Shown one piece after another: positions 13,465 through 22,308 of a DNA stretch of 37,447 nt (the stretch's first letter is position 1; the number at the start of each line of letters is the position of its first letter). The translations under genes were made by a program, and so were the position numbers. Under the pieces are notes generated by a model. It was not told the origin of the DNA and did not search any database. It worked only from the letters and a program-made list of their open reading frames with translations. The DNA is taken from assembly GCA_020427635.1 (NCBI GenBank), contig JAGQOH010000031.1:1-37447 (forward strand). Direction: 5' to 3'. Source of the stretch: Phycisphaerales bacterium. GTDB lineage: Bacteria > Planctomycetota > Phycisphaerae > Phycisphaerales > UBA1924.

Positions 13465-15078
13465 ATGCACTGGCATCGGACAATCGGCGCAATCATGTTG
13501 AGCTTGGCGGCGGCGAGCCCGTTGGCAGCTCAGGACGCCGCGACAGCCGGCGAAGAGCCGCAAGTCGCCTGGCCCACCTTGGAGCCAATTGCTCGGCTTC
13601 GGCACGAGGGCGCCGGGCGCTCTGCATACGACCGCGCGAGCAACATGCTGTTCGTCGTGGGCGACAAAGGCATCGCAGTCATCCACATGGGTCGGGGCGA
13701 CGATGCGGCAATCGTGCGCACGATCAATCCCGCGATCGAGTCAGGCGTCCCCGAACCGGAGCAGGCAACAATCACGAGCGTGGTCTGCGACCCGCGCGGG
13801 CGCGGCGTGGCGATGGCAACAGTTGTGCCCAAGGACCATGCGCTTGTGCCCGGGCGAGCCATCTTCTTCGATACGCGGACCGGCAAGGCGCTTGCGAACA
13901 TCACCGTTGGCTATGAACCCGTGTATGCGCTTTGGAGCTTTGGTGGTGGCAGCATTCATGTCGCCAACAAGGGTTCTGCGGTCAAGGGCCGAAAGGACAT
14001 CGCGATCGATCCGCCTGGGACACTGAGCTGGATTGACGTGGATGAGTTGTCCAATGCAGCCGCATTTGAATCGCTCGCGCAAGCATCAGTGACCATCATC
14101 ACACCGGGCGGCGAAGCGCTGGCAAGTGGGCTCCCGGCGTTGCGCATCACGCCTGCCTTGCGTCAGTCGCCCGATTTGGATCTTGAGCCGACGGCACTGG
14201 CGGAAGCCGGCAACTGGTTGTTCGTCTCGTTCCAGGCCAATAACGCGGTTGGCATGTTCGATCTGGTCAACGGTGTGTGGCGCAGCATCCTTGGGCTCAC
14301 ACCGATTGAACAGCGCCTCGATGCGTGCGCCACAGATGGACCGAGTGTCGCGCATGAGCTCGCGACGTTGCCCATGCCAAACGAGATTGCCGTCCCCATC
14401 CTGCGCGATGGCGATGCCTACATTGTTACCGCCAATGCCGGCGCGATTCGCGGGCGCATGGATCGCAGCTCCGAGGCGCCATATCCCGACGCGGCAGCGC
14501 TCATGTGGATGGCAAAATCGAAGCTCATCAGAGATGACCTCTTCCCGCAGCACATGCTGGGCTATGACGGCGTGGGCGCGCTCGAAGTCTGCGCAAGATC
14601 GGGCGATGAAGACGGCGATGGCGTTATCGAGCGTCCATGCGCACTTGGCTCACGCAGCCTGTCCCTGTGGAACGTCACAACCGGAGCTTTGGTTGGTGAC
14701 ACTGGGTCAGCGTTTGAAGACGCGATGACGCAGTCACCGCGCGTGTACAACACGATTGGGCCGCGCGTTGACGCCGCCTCAACCGAGCGCGGGCCCGAGC
14801 CCAGTGCCATGCGCGTCACCAAAGTGGGCGGCGTGTGGTACGCGTTTGTTGGGCTCGCGCACCCTGGCGCGATCGCGGTGGTGGATCTCACGGACGCGCG
14901 CGCGCCGAAGTTGGTCGATCTTCGGGTGTCCGCCATGGAGGGCGACTTCGGCGTCCCGGCACTGACCTTGGTCCCAGCTGCGGTGAATCCCACCGGGAGC
15001 GACTTGCTGATCGGCAGCTTTGCCGCGAGCGGGACCGTGGAGGTGTGGCGCATCGTGCCGCCCGTTGGATCTCAGTGA
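13465..15078 (+). CDS. Secreted beta-propeller protein, choice-of-anchor I type
   Basis: The 537-residue protein has a Sec signal peptide ending near Pro-Leu-Ala-Ala-Gln (about residue 23). The rest is beta-rich with repeated strands that track a numeric record or name-value display, as in seven-bladed propellers. The motif Arg-Gly-Pro-Glu-Pro-Ser, with the following Tyr-Ala-Phe-Val-Gly-Leu strand and Val-Val-Asp-Leu-Thr-Asp, is typical of the choice-of-anchor I domain. An Asp/Gly-rich Gly-Asp-Glu-Asp-Gly-Asp-Gly loop near residue 388 may bind calcium. No C-terminal anchor is visible, so export into the periplasm or medium is likely. The function is unknown. An ATG at 13495 is an alternative start but would cut the signal peptide short. 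The stop is one base from that of the convergent gene. Confidence 0.8.
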   Translation: MHWHRTIGAIMLSLAAASPLAAQDAATAGEEPQVAWPTLEPIARLRHEGAGRSAYDRASNMLFVVGDKGIAVIHMGRGDDAAIVRTINPAIESGVPEPEQATITSVVCDPRGRGVAMATVVPKDHALVPGRAIFFDTRTGKALANITVGYEPVYALWSFGGGSIHVANKGSAVKGRKDIAIDPPGTLSWIDVDELSNAAAFESLAQASVTIITPGGEALASGLPALRITPALRQSPDLDLEPTALAEAGNWLFVSFQANNAVGMFDLVNGVWRSILGLTPIEQRLDACATDGPSVAHELATLPMPNEIAVPILRDGDAYIVTANAGAIRGRMDRSSEAPYPDAAALMWMAKSKLIRDDLFPQHMLGYDGVGALEVCARSGDEDGDGVIERPCALGSRSLSLWNVTTGALVGDTGSAFEDAMTQSPRVYNTIGPRVDAASTERGPEPSAMRVTKVGGVWYAFVGLAHPGAIAVVDLTDARAPKLVDLRVSAMEGDFGVPALTLVPAAVNPTGSDLLIGSFAASGTVEVWRIVPPVGSQ

Positions 15079-15079
15079 A

Positions 15080-16225
15080 CTAGGGCAGCGGCGTTGTGAC
15101 GGCATAGCGAATCCGCACCCCGAAGAGCTGAACCGTCGTGTTGGCTACTGTGTCTCTGACCATCCGGATGGCGTAGGAGTATGTGTCGTTGTCCACGACG
15201 AGGTTCGTGTTGAGCGTCACAACGTGGTCCACTGCTGAGGATGACGCAGCCGACGTCATCACTTCCGAACCGGGCACTGGCAGGACCGAGAGATTCTGTC
15301 GCACGAGCGCATATCGAACGACACCTTCGAGCTCCCTGCATGTGATTCGGACCTCCTCGATCACAGACGCGTCTGGCAGTTCGAGGGGCACAAAGGCAAG
15401 GGCTCCATTAAGCGTTGCGCCGCTTCGATCGTCCACGGGGCTCACATTGGCACCCCTCAGCTCTGCATGATGAATCGACTTCCATCGATCCTGCGCCGGC
15501 ACAACCAGCGAACCCGCGGCGTTGATGCGCAGCCGCTCCTGCCCATTCACGCGAAAGGCCATTTGGTTGTCGCCGGTATAAGCAAGCTGGCCAGGTGTGG
15601 CACCAGTAAGGTCGTTGAAGTTGATCGCCCCGAGAAACGCCGGCGTCGTCGCGGTGCGCGTGTTGCGAAGCTCGACGACCGAGCCATTCACCGCATCGGT
15701 GGTGTTGAGGCGCACCACCGCTTGCGCAGCTGCGATGTCGACGGGAAAGGCGGGGTTGCTCACGCCGAGACCGATGTTGTAGGGATAGGTGAGCTCTGCG
15801 CTGATGGGGTCAATCTCCCATGGCCCCAGAGCGGTGAGTGCAAGTGGTGCGGGCAAGACGGGCTGCTGTGGGGACAGCGCGGTGTATGAGCCGGTTCCAG
15901 CGCGCCGAAGGGCGATCTCGAGATAGAAGGCCTCGGGCCCAAAGGCCGGTCCAAAGTCAAGGAACACCGAAAAGACGCCATCCTGAACCTGTACGCCAGG
16001 GCGATCCAGTGTTTGGCCAACATGTGCTCCGCCGGCGGTGACCAGATCGAACCGCATGTCATAGGCGCCCTGTGCCGGCAGCCCCCCATCTGTCAATCGA
16101 CCTTGATATGTGAAACTCGAGTTGAGCAACTGCTGCGCCTGCACGGCCGAGGCGTGCCAATGCAAGGCCATCGCGATCACACAAACGCCCACGAACTGAA
16201 CAAGTCGGCATACGCGAACGTGCAT
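15080..16225 (-). CDS. Secreted protein of planctomycete type, unknown function
   Basis: The 381-residue protein has a signal peptide ending Val-Gln-Ala-Gln (about residue 31). A Phe-Thr-Tyr-Gln-Gly-Arg-Leu-Thr-Asp-Gly-Gly segment follows, which I know as a recurring opening of secreted proteins in planctomycetes and some other phyla. The first 130 residues form a beta domain with Leu-Glu-Ile-Ala-Leu-Arg-Arg. The middle, with Leu-Gly-Val-Ser and Asn-Asn-Gln-Met-Ala-Phe-Arg-Val-Asn-Gly, resembles the shaft region of phage-tail-fibre-like or collagen-poor adhesin proteins. A final beta domain covers about residues 260-381. The SD (GGAGGTGA, 16230-16237) is excellent and fixes the start. A TAGTCT -10 with a TTCTGA sequence 17 bases upstream lies at 16262-16290. 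Adhesion is a possible but unproven role. Confidence 0.78.
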   Translation of the reverse strand: MHVRVCRLVQFVGVCVIAMALHWHASAVQAQQLLNSSFTYQGRLTDGGLPAQGAYDMRFDLVTAGGAHVGQTLDRPGVQVQDGVFSVFLDFGPAFGPEAFYLEIALRRAGTGSYTALSPQQPVLPAPLALTALGPWEIDPISAELTYPYNIGLGVSNPAFPVDIAAAQAVVRLNTTDAVNGSVVELRNTRTATTPAFLGAINFNDLTGATPGQLAYTGDNQMAFRVNGQERLRINAAGSLVVPAQDRWKSIHHAELRGANVSPVDDRSGATLNGALAFVPLELPDASVIEEVRITCRELEGVVRYALVRQNLSVLPVPGSEVMTSAASSSAVDHVVTLNTNLVVDNDTYSYAIRMVRDTVANTTVQLFGVRIRYAVTTPLP

Positions 16226-16261
16226 TGGCTCACCTCCGATTGAAGCCCGTCCCCGTCTTCA

Positions 16262-16290
16262 AGACTACCTCAGGGTCTGGGCGGTCAGAA
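16262..16290 (-). promoter_or_regulatory. Promoter of the secreted protein gene
   Basis: On the minus strand TAGTCT (16262-16267) is preceded at 17-base spacing by TTCTGA (16285-16290). It gives a leader of about 28 bases that contains the strong SD. Confidence 0.35.
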
Positions 16291-16384
16291 GCATGTTCGG
16301 GGCGGAAACAGACAGCCAGTACTGCGGGGCCGGTCGATGTGCCCGGTAACACGGCCCGGTTGCCCAGGCTCTGCTTGGACAAGC

Positions 16385-16414
16385 GTGGCACGGCCCCCGA
16401 GCGGAGGGTATGAT
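16385..16414 (+). promoter_or_regulatory. Promoter of tRNA-Val
   Basis: GTGGCA (16385-16390) and TATGAT (16409-16414) are spaced by 18 bases. The -10 ends 13 bases before the mature tRNA 5' end, as expected for a tRNA gene. Confidence 0.5.
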
Positions 16415-16427
16415 CCCGACCCCTCAG

Positions 16428-16501
16428 GGGCGTATAGCTCAGTTGGCTAGAGCGCTGTGTTCACACCGCAGAGGTCACTGGTTCGAGTCCAGTTACGCCC
16501 A
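16428..16501 (+). tRNA. tRNA-Val (anticodon CAC)
   Basis: A full cloverleaf is formed. It has a 7-bp acceptor stem (GGGCGTA with TACGCCC), a GCTC/GAGC D stem and a five-base-pair anticodon stem with the loop TTCACAC, giving anticodon CAC. A five-base variable loop and the T stem ACTGG/CCAGT with loop TTCGAGT follow. The discriminator is A at 16501. The CCA end is not encoded (ACT follows), so CCA must be added after transcription. CAC reads the GUG valine codon. Confidence 0.95.
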
Positions 16502-16510
16502 CTTGCACGG

Positions 16511-17128
16511 CTACGCGCGACCGCGCCGTCGGCCGTTGCGTTGCCTGTTCGGACGGTCCGATTGACTTGGTTGCAACTGGGCCCACCGCTCGAACGCGGG
16601 CAGGTGGTTGTTGAGCGATGCTGCACGCAGCCGCTCAAGCGCCGCCCGGATGTCGGCCTGTTGCACATCCTGAAGCAGCCGGTCATACATCACGATGTTG
16701 TCGCGCTCCAGGTCCGCCGCCAACGTGCAGCAGCCTGCGAAGGTTGCGGGCACGGGAGGCAGCTCGCGAATCGCCGTCTCGGGCGCTTCGACGCCATACT
16801 GCTCCATGAGCGTCGCAACCAAACGCTCATGCCGCGCTTCCGCGCGCACGATGTTCACGAATGGCCGGTGCTGGCCATGCACGGCCAGGACATTGTTGTA
16901 AAACGCCTGGGCCCGTTGTTCGTCGAGCAGTGCCGCACGCAATGCATTGGCGGTCTTGACATCCACATCCGTGACAGCCGGATTCGCAGACTCCACAAGG
17001 GGGCAGCAGGGTCTGCATCCGGTTGTGCACATTGGCCCTGATCCCAGTGGACCCCAGCCCATCGGGCTTGCCATCACCAGCAGCGGCGCGAGAGCACCGG
17101 ATGCGACCAAATTCAGTATCGGTTGCAT
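16511..17128 (-). CDS. Exported ferritin-like protein, DUF2202 type
   Basis: The 205-residue protein has an N-terminal signal segment (about residues 1-26). A cysteine cluster follows (Cys-x-x-x-Cys-x-x-Cys-Cys at about 34-42). A four-helix domain at about residues 58-185 then has the Glu-x-x-x-x-x-Phe/Tyr and Glu-x-x-His pattern expected for a di-iron ferritin-like fold. The sequence Arg-Pro-Phe-x-Asn-Ile with Glu-x-Arg-His and a later Asn-Asn-His resembles DUF2202. The C-terminus is an Arg/Asn-rich basic tail. An SD (GAGGT) precedes the ATG by five bases. The gene is transcribed separately from the RND operon across a 102-base gap. Iron or oxidative-stress handling in the envelope is possible but not shown. 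Confidence 0.75.
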   Translation of the reverse strand: MQPILNLVASGALAPLLVMASPMGWGPLGSGPMCTTGCRPCCPLVESANPAVTDVDVKTANALRAALLDEQRAQAFYNNVLAVHGQHRPFVNIVRAEARHERLVATLMEQYGVEAPETAIRELPPVPATFAGCCTLAADLERDNIVMYDRLLQDVQQADIRAALERLRAASLNNHLPAFERWAQLQPSQSDRPNRQRNGRRRGRA

Positions 17129-17230
17129 GGGAAACCTCTTTCTCCCAACAAGCGATGGGTCCTGCGTTGAAGCATCCCATCCTGTCTTGGGAAGTGCTCA
17201 ACGCTATGGCCGCTTTCCTATTGCAAGGAA

Positions 17231-20200
17231 CTAGAGATCTTCGCGCTGCACCACGCCATGACCAGGAACTTTCCTGTAAAGCATCCAATACACCAGTGGG
17301 ATCACGAAGAGCGTGAACGCTGTTGAAGCAATGAGACCAAAGATGAGGGCCCAGGCAAGGCCTGAAAAGATTGGGTCGATCGTAATCGGGATCGCCGAGA
17401 GCATGGCGGCTCCAACAACCAACAGAATCGGCCGCAACCGCACGGCACCTGCCTCGATCACCGCATCCATCAATGGGCGCCCGCGCTTCAAGGAGTGATG
17501 AATAAAATCGATCAGGATGATTGACTGCCGCGTCACAATGCCCGAGAGGGCAATCATGCCAATCATCGCAGTGGCCGTGAAGAACACCGGATCGCTGTAC
17601 CCGCCCGATGTCTTGCCTGTCAGCACACCCAACAGCCAGAATCCCGGCATGATGCCGACCATTGTCAATGGAATCGAGAGCATCACGACGACAGGAATCA
17701 AGAATGAGTGCGTCTGGGCCACCAGTAACACGTAGATCATGACGAGTGCTGCGGCGAAGGCTAATCCCAAATCGCGAAAAACATCGAGCGTGATTTTCCA
17801 TTCGCCCTCGCCAGACCACACAACTGTTGTGCCCGGCGCAACGCCCCATGGAATGCCGCCACCGCGCATGAGGTGTGACCGCCCAACCAGCTTGCGCGGC
17901 GATGATGCATCGATCCATCCACCCGGTCCGGTCACGGTTGCACGCGCAGGCGCAACGGTGTGTTGGGCATCGGCCATGACATCCACGATGACATCGGCCG
18001 GCGGGCGACCAGCGGTCTCAGCGAAGACATACGCAACGCGATGCAGGTTCTTGTGATAGATCGTTTGTGCAGCAACGCGCTCGACCCATTGCCCAAGCTC
18101 ACCCAACGAAACAAGGCGGCCTGGTCCGCCCTGTCCGCGCACCTGGATTCGCGACAGATCCGCCAGGGACGAGCGCTCAGCACGAGGCAAGCGCACGTTG
18201 ATGATTAACGGCTGGCGCTCTCCGGGAGCATGCGCAACGCCGATGGCGGCACCGTCGATGGTCGCCCGCACGGTTTGCGCGAGTTCAATCACGCTCACCC
18301 CATTGAGCGCAGCCTTTTCCTGGTCCGGAATGAACACCAACTCACGATGCGGCGCTTCGACCGTATCGTCGGGCTCGACCACGCCAGGCTCCAGCGCAAG
18401 GCGCTGCATGACCAACTCCGCGGCCTCGGAAAGCGCTTGATATGGCAAATCATCGCGCCCATACACCTCTGCGGCGATCGTGTCGATCACGGGTGGCCCC
18501 GGTGGGATCTCAACAATCTTGAGGCGTGCGCCCGCATGTTCGGCGAGTGCCGTGAGAGCGTCGCGCTCGCGCAAGCCCAACGTATGGCTGGCGGCACCGC
18601 GCGACTTCTTGCCAACCAGATTGACGCGAATCTCCGCTTGGTGCGGCATCGTGCGCAGGTAGTAGTGGCGCACCAAGCCATTAAAATCAATCGGCGCCGG
18701 CTGCCCAACGTAGGAGGTGTAGTCAGTGACCTCCGGTATGCGCGCAACGGCGGTCTCCAGAGCGCGCACAATTGCATCGGTGCGCTCCAATGTCGTGCCC
18801 TCGTCCGCGTTGACCACAAGGAGAATCTCCGCCTTGTTGTCGAAAGGAAGCATCTTCAGGGGCACTTGTCGAAATCCGGCGAGCATCGCCGCGGCGCCTG
18901 TGAGCAGCGCCACTGCGCCCAGGAAGACCCAGCCGCGCAGGGGCGATGTCAGGAGCGGCTTCAGGAGCAACTGGAGCATGCGATAGGGCAGCCCCGTCTG
19001 TGCGCTCACCACATCGTCGTGCGCACCATGCCCACCACCCAACGTGCTCCAATGCCTGCGTTTTAACAGATGAAACGCGAGCCATGGTGTAATCGTGAAG
19101 GCCACCACCATCGACATCACCATCGTCACGGGCACATTGAGCGCCATCGGGCGCATGTATGGCCCCATCATGCCGGTGATAAAGAACAGCGGCAGGAAAC
19201 TTGCAATCACTGCAAGCGTGGCGGCAATCAGCGGTGGGCGGATCTCGCTCACCGCTTCAAGCGTGATCGCGCGTGTCGCGCGCTTGCGCAGGCTGAAGTG
19301 CCTCGCAATGTTTTCGACATCAACGATGGGATCGTCCACGAGCAGACCCAGTGACAGAATGAGCGCAAACAGCGTCACGCGATTGATCGTGTAGCCTGCC
19401 ATCAAATTAACCGCGAGTGTAAGCCCGAACACCACTGGCACCGCCACTGCGACAACCAACGCCTCGCGCCATCCCAAGCCGATCGTCAGCAGCGCAACAA
19501 CAATCAAAATGGCGACCCAAAGCCCCTCCACAAGTTCGGAGACCTTTTCGTCGGCGGTCAGCCCGCTATTTCGCGTGATGACGACATCGATGCCGTCCGG
19601 CACGACTTCGGCGCGCAGTCGTTCGGCTTCACGGATCACCGCGTCGGCGACATGCACCGCATTGGTGCCCTTCTTCTTGGCGACGGCAATCGTGACCGCC
19701 GGCGTGCTCTCGGAAGCTGCCTCGCGCTCAACGCTTTGATGTCCTACATCGCCCACTGTCGTTCCGGCCGCCCGATGATGCGCACCAAAGCCCCGCGCGG
19801 CGCCCCATCCATGACGCACGAAGGCGGCCCGCTCCGCAGGCCCGTCGTCAATGCGCGCAACTTCGCGCAAGAACACGGGGCGATCCTTCGACACGCCAAT
19901 CACAAGGTCGCCCAACTCCTGAGCACTGTGCACAAGCAGCCCCGTGCGCACTGCAATCGATTCGTCTTCGCGCTCGATCGCACCTGCCGGCGCAACCTGG
20001 TTCGCGCTCTGGACCGCGCGCTGCACATCCAGCAGCGACAGCCCGCGCCCGGCAAGCGCCTCGCGATCCACATACACGGTCATGGCACGCGGCAACCCGC
20101 CCGTGAGCGCCACGCGCGACGTGTCTTGCACTGCTGCGAGCCGGGCGGCAAGCTCTTCTGCAACGCGCCGAAGCATGAACTCGTCCGCGTCGAGCGTCTG

Positions 20201-20704
20201 TGCCTCACGTCCGCGCAACGTGAGTGTGACGATCGGCACATCGTCGATCTCAACCGGCTTCATCACCCAGCCGGCAACGCCCGGCGGGACGATGTCCTTG
20301 CTTTCTTCAAGCCGCTTGAACAGCCGCACAAGCGAACGTTCCCGATCTTCGCCGACGTAGAAGCGCACGGTGACGATCGCCTCGTCTTCGCGCGACATCG
20401 AATAGACATACTCGACGCCATCGATCTGATAGAGCACGCGTTCGAGCGGCGTGGTGACGAGCTGTTCGACTTCCTCCGCCGACAGCCCCGGCGCACTGAC
20501 GAATACATCCGCAAGGGGGACGACAATCTGGGGGTCTTCTTCGCGCGGCGTGATGAGCAGTGCCGCAGCACCGAGCGTCACGGAAATCACAAGCAAGATC
20601 AGTGATAGGTTGGAATGCAGAAAGGTGTTGACGATGCCATTGATCCACCCGCCTCGCGCGTGCTCCGCAAGCTCGTGTGCATCTTGATCCGGCGTCGCAG
20701 CCAT
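17231..20704 (-). CDS. RND efflux transporter permease subunit
   Basis: The 1157-residue protein is an AcrB-type proton-driven pump of the inner membrane. Membrane helix 1 is at about 32-52, followed by the porter domain. A Val-Asp-Asp motif (Asp457-Asp458) in helix 4 supplies the proton-relay aspartates. Length is slightly above the usual 1030-1060. Part of the excess is a Gly/His-rich insertion at about residues 297-335 (Gly-Trp-Gly-Ala-Ala-Arg-Gly, His-His) in the first porter half. The start is three bases after the MFP stop, so the two are one operon. There is no TolC-like channel in the window. The N-terminal sequence, Pro-Arg-Glu-Glu-Asp-Pro, puts it with a multidrug rather than a CusA-type metal clade, but substrates are unknown. 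Confidence 0.92.
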   Translation of the reverse strand: MAATPDQDAHELAEHARGGWINGIVNTFLHSNLSLILLVISVTLGAAALLITPREEDPQIVVPLADVFVSAPGLSAEEVEQLVTTPLERVLYQIDGVEYVYSMSREDEAIVTVRFYVGEDRERSLVRLFKRLEESKDIVPPGVAGWVMKPVEIDDVPIVTLTLRGREAQTLDADEFMLRRVAEELAARLAAVQDTSRVALTGGLPRAMTVYVDREALAGRGLSLLDVQRAVQSANQVAPAGAIEREDESIAVRTGLLVHSAQELGDLVIGVSKDRPVFLREVARIDDGPAERAAFVRHGWGAARGFGAHHRAAGTTVGDVGHQSVEREAASESTPAVTIAVAKKKGTNAVHVADAVIREAERLRAEVVPDGIDVVITRNSGLTADEKVSELVEGLWVAILIVVALLTIGLGWREALVVAVAVPVVFGLTLAVNLMAGYTINRVTLFALILSLGLLVDDPIVDVENIARHFSLRKRATRAITLEAVSEIRPPLIAATLAVIASFLPLFFITGMMGPYMRPMALNVPVTMVMSMVVAFTITPWLAFHLLKRRHWSTLGGGHGAHDDVVSAQTGLPYRMLQLLLKPLLTSPLRGWVFLGAVALLTGAAAMLAGFRQVPLKMLPFDNKAEILLVVNADEGTTLERTDAIVRALETAVARIPEVTDYTSYVGQPAPIDFNGLVRHYYLRTMPHQAEIRVNLVGKKSRGAASHTLGLRERDALTALAEHAGARLKIVEIPPGPPVIDTIAAEVYGRDDLPYQALSEAAELVMQRLALEPGVVEPDDTVEAPHRELVFIPDQEKAALNGVSVIELAQTVRATIDGAAIGVAHAPGERQPLIINVRLPRAERSSLADLSRIQVRGQGGPGRLVSLGELGQWVERVAAQTIYHKNLHRVAYVFAETAGRPPADVIVDVMADAQHTVAPARATVTGPGGWIDASSPRKLVGRSHLMRGGGIPWGVAPGTTVVWSGEGEWKITLDVFRDLGLAFAAALVMIYVLLVAQTHSFLIPVVVMLSIPLTMVGIMPGFWLLGVLTGKTSGGYSDPVFFTATAMIGMIALSGIVTRQSIILIDFIHHSLKRGRPLMDAVIEAGAVRLRPILLVVGAAMLSAIPITIDPIFSGLAWALIFGLIASTAFTLFVIPLVYWMLYRKVPGHGVVQREDL

Positions 20705-20707
20705 CGA

Positions 20708-21808
20708 TCAATGCCCTTCCGCAGGCGCGTCGATGACGATTTGCTCGCCTGCCGCCAGCCCAGAAAGCACTTCGACTTCATCGCCAAAATCACGCCCCAA
20801 ACGGACGGCGCGGCGTCGGCGCTGGCCGTCCACCGCAACATCCACACAGTCCACTTGGCCGATCGTCCGCACCGCATGCTTCGCGATGAGCAGCACCTTC
20901 TGTTGTCCTACCGGAATCGACAGGCGCCCGAACATCCCCGCGTACACGCCTTCCGGGCACGGTCCTGTGACCTTCACCTGAAAGGTGCGGCTGGACGATT
21001 CCGCCTCAGGCACGATCTCGCTGACCAAACCCGTGCATGCGTGTTCGAGCACGTCGATTTGCACCATCACCTGATCACCCACATGCAACGCCCGCGAGAG
21101 CGATTCTCGCACACTCGCAACGATCTGCATGCGCGTCGGATCGAGCACAGTCACGACAACTTGTCCGGGCGATACCGTATCACCACTGTTGATGCGCTTG
21201 TCAACAACGATGCCGTCAATCGGACTGCGAATGGTCGCATACTCAAGCACGGTCTGCGCTTCAGTCAAGTGTTGCTTCATGCGGCTCAAGTTGGCCTCAG
21301 CGCCGCGCGACGCATTCGTCGCACGATTGAGCTCAATGTCGGTGACACCCCCGCCCTCGAAGGCGCTTCGGATGCGGCTTTCTTCGAGCTTCGCCTGATC
21401 AAGCTCCGCTTGCGCTTGCGCAACGGCCGAGGTGGCCTGGTCCCGCCGCGCAAGCAGATCGTTGTCTTCCAGGCGCACGAGCACTTCACCCTGCTCGACT
21501 CCTTGCCCGGCGATGGCATTGACTTCCATCACCCGCGCGAGCAATCGAGACGCCAACTCAATGCGGCGCACCGGCTGGATCTCCCCCACCGCTGTTTCCT
21601 CAAGTGGAATCGTGCGCAGGGCAACGTCCACAACGTGCCCGCTCCCGATTGCGCGCGTCGCGGCGTGGTCGTCCTCAGCACTTCCAACCTTGGGCCGAAA
21701 TGCGCCCACAAGCCAGGCCATGAGGGCGATCACACCCACGGCGAAGAGCAGCGCGATGATCGTCTTCAAGCCCAAGCGACTCTTCGGCTTTGCATGAACG
21801 GTGGCCAT
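20708..21808 (-). CDS. RND efflux periplasmic adaptor (membrane fusion protein)
   Basis: The 366-residue protein has an N-terminal membrane anchor (about residues 15-36). A barrel-sandwich (biotinyl-lipoyl-like) half follows, then a helical hairpin at about 120-180 (Gln-Ala-Glu-Leu-Asp-Gln-Ala-Lys-Leu). The second lipoyl half is at Ile-Arg-Ser-Pro-Ile-Asp-Gly-Ile-Val, and the beta-barrel and membrane-proximal domains end the chain. This is the standard HlyD/AcrA layout. The SD (GGAGG) is seven bases before the ATG. It joins the RND pump directly downstream and probably recruits an outer-membrane channel encoded elsewhere. The tandem spacing of three bases argues for equal expression. Confidence 0.92.
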   Translation of the reverse strand: MATVHAKPKSRLGLKTIIALLFAVGVIALMAWLVGAFRPKVGSAEDDHAATRAIGSGHVVDVALRTIPLEETAVGEIQPVRRIELASRLLARVMEVNAIAGQGVEQGEVLVRLEDNDLLARRDQATSAVAQAQAELDQAKLEESRIRSAFEGGGVTDIELNRATNASRGAEANLSRMKQHLTEAQTVLEYATIRSPIDGIVVDKRINSGDTVSPGQVVVTVLDPTRMQIVASVRESLSRALHVGDQVMVQIDVLEHACTGLVSEIVPEAESSSRTFQVKVTGPCPEGVYAGMFGRLSIPVGQQKVLLIAKHAVRTIGQVDCVDVAVDGQRRRRAVRLGRDFGDEVEVLSGLAAGEQIVIDAPAEGH

Positions 21809-21832
21809 CGGTGAGCCTCCATGCTGCTGTGT

Positions 21833-22258
21833 TCAGGACGAGCACCCGTCTCCGGTGCCCTCGGGCGCTGACCACACCACCTGCTGCGCCTCGTCATAGA
21901 ACTTCACGACGGGACCACTGGTCTTCATCACGCCAAAGAATGCTCGGGAATTGCCTTGCTCATCCGCAAAGCCAATGCGCAACGACTCTTTCGTAAACCC
22001 AAGCCAAGCGCGGGTGTGTCCCTGTTCGTCCGCGAGCGTCAAGCCTGGTCCGTTGGGATCGACGCGCAGCTTCGCCCGCGACACGCCTCGCTCATCGAAG
22101 AACTCCAACGTTGGGCCGCCACCTGTAACGCCCAGCACGCCGCGTACACGGCCCACTTCGTCCAGCAGATGGACATGGCGCGTCTCGATCGTGCCCGTGC
22201 GCAATCGCGCAAGCTCGGCTTCCAAGGATGCGATGCGATCTTCGATGGTCGTCGGCAT
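21833..22258 (-). CDS. Small repeat protein leading the RND operon
   Basis: The 141-residue protein starts with a short coiled coil (about residues 5-27). It then repeats a 21-23 residue unit that carries an Asp-Glu pair at residues 33, 55, 78, 99 and 122, mostly followed by Gly-x-x-Arg-x-x-Leu/Phe-Gly. I recognise the repeat style from hypothetical proteins of planctomycetes and other phyla, but it has no function I can name. There is no signal peptide, so it should be cytoplasmic. The SD (GGAGGT, 22264-22269) fixes the start. It lies 24 bases upstream of the adaptor gene, and its promoter is the only one visible for the operon, so it is likely cotranscribed with the pump. Confidence 0.75.
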   Translation of the reverse strand: MPTTIEDRIASLEAELARLRTGTIETRHVHLLDEVGRVRGVLGVTGGGPTLEFFDERGVSRAKLRVDPNGPGLTLADEQGHTRAWLGFTKESLRIGFADEQGNSRAFFGVMKTSGPVVKFYDEAQQVVWSAPEGTGDGCSS

Positions 22259-22277
22259 GGCGAACCTCCAAGGGTCC

Positions 22278-22283
22278 AGCCTA
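22278..22283 (-). promoter_or_regulatory. -10 element of the repeat-protein/MFP/RND operon
   Basis: TAGGCT on the minus strand lies 19 bases upstream of the ATG at 22258 and leaves a leader of about 12 bases, just enough for the SD. No operator or regulator gene is visible beside it. Confidence 0.4.
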
Positions 22284-22308
22284 CCGCGCCGCGCACGGAC
22301 ACGCCTGC

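Noticed and set aside
16428..16501. Possible integration site at tRNA-Val
   Set aside because: No integrase, direct repeat of the tRNA 3' end or island-like gene content is seen on either side.
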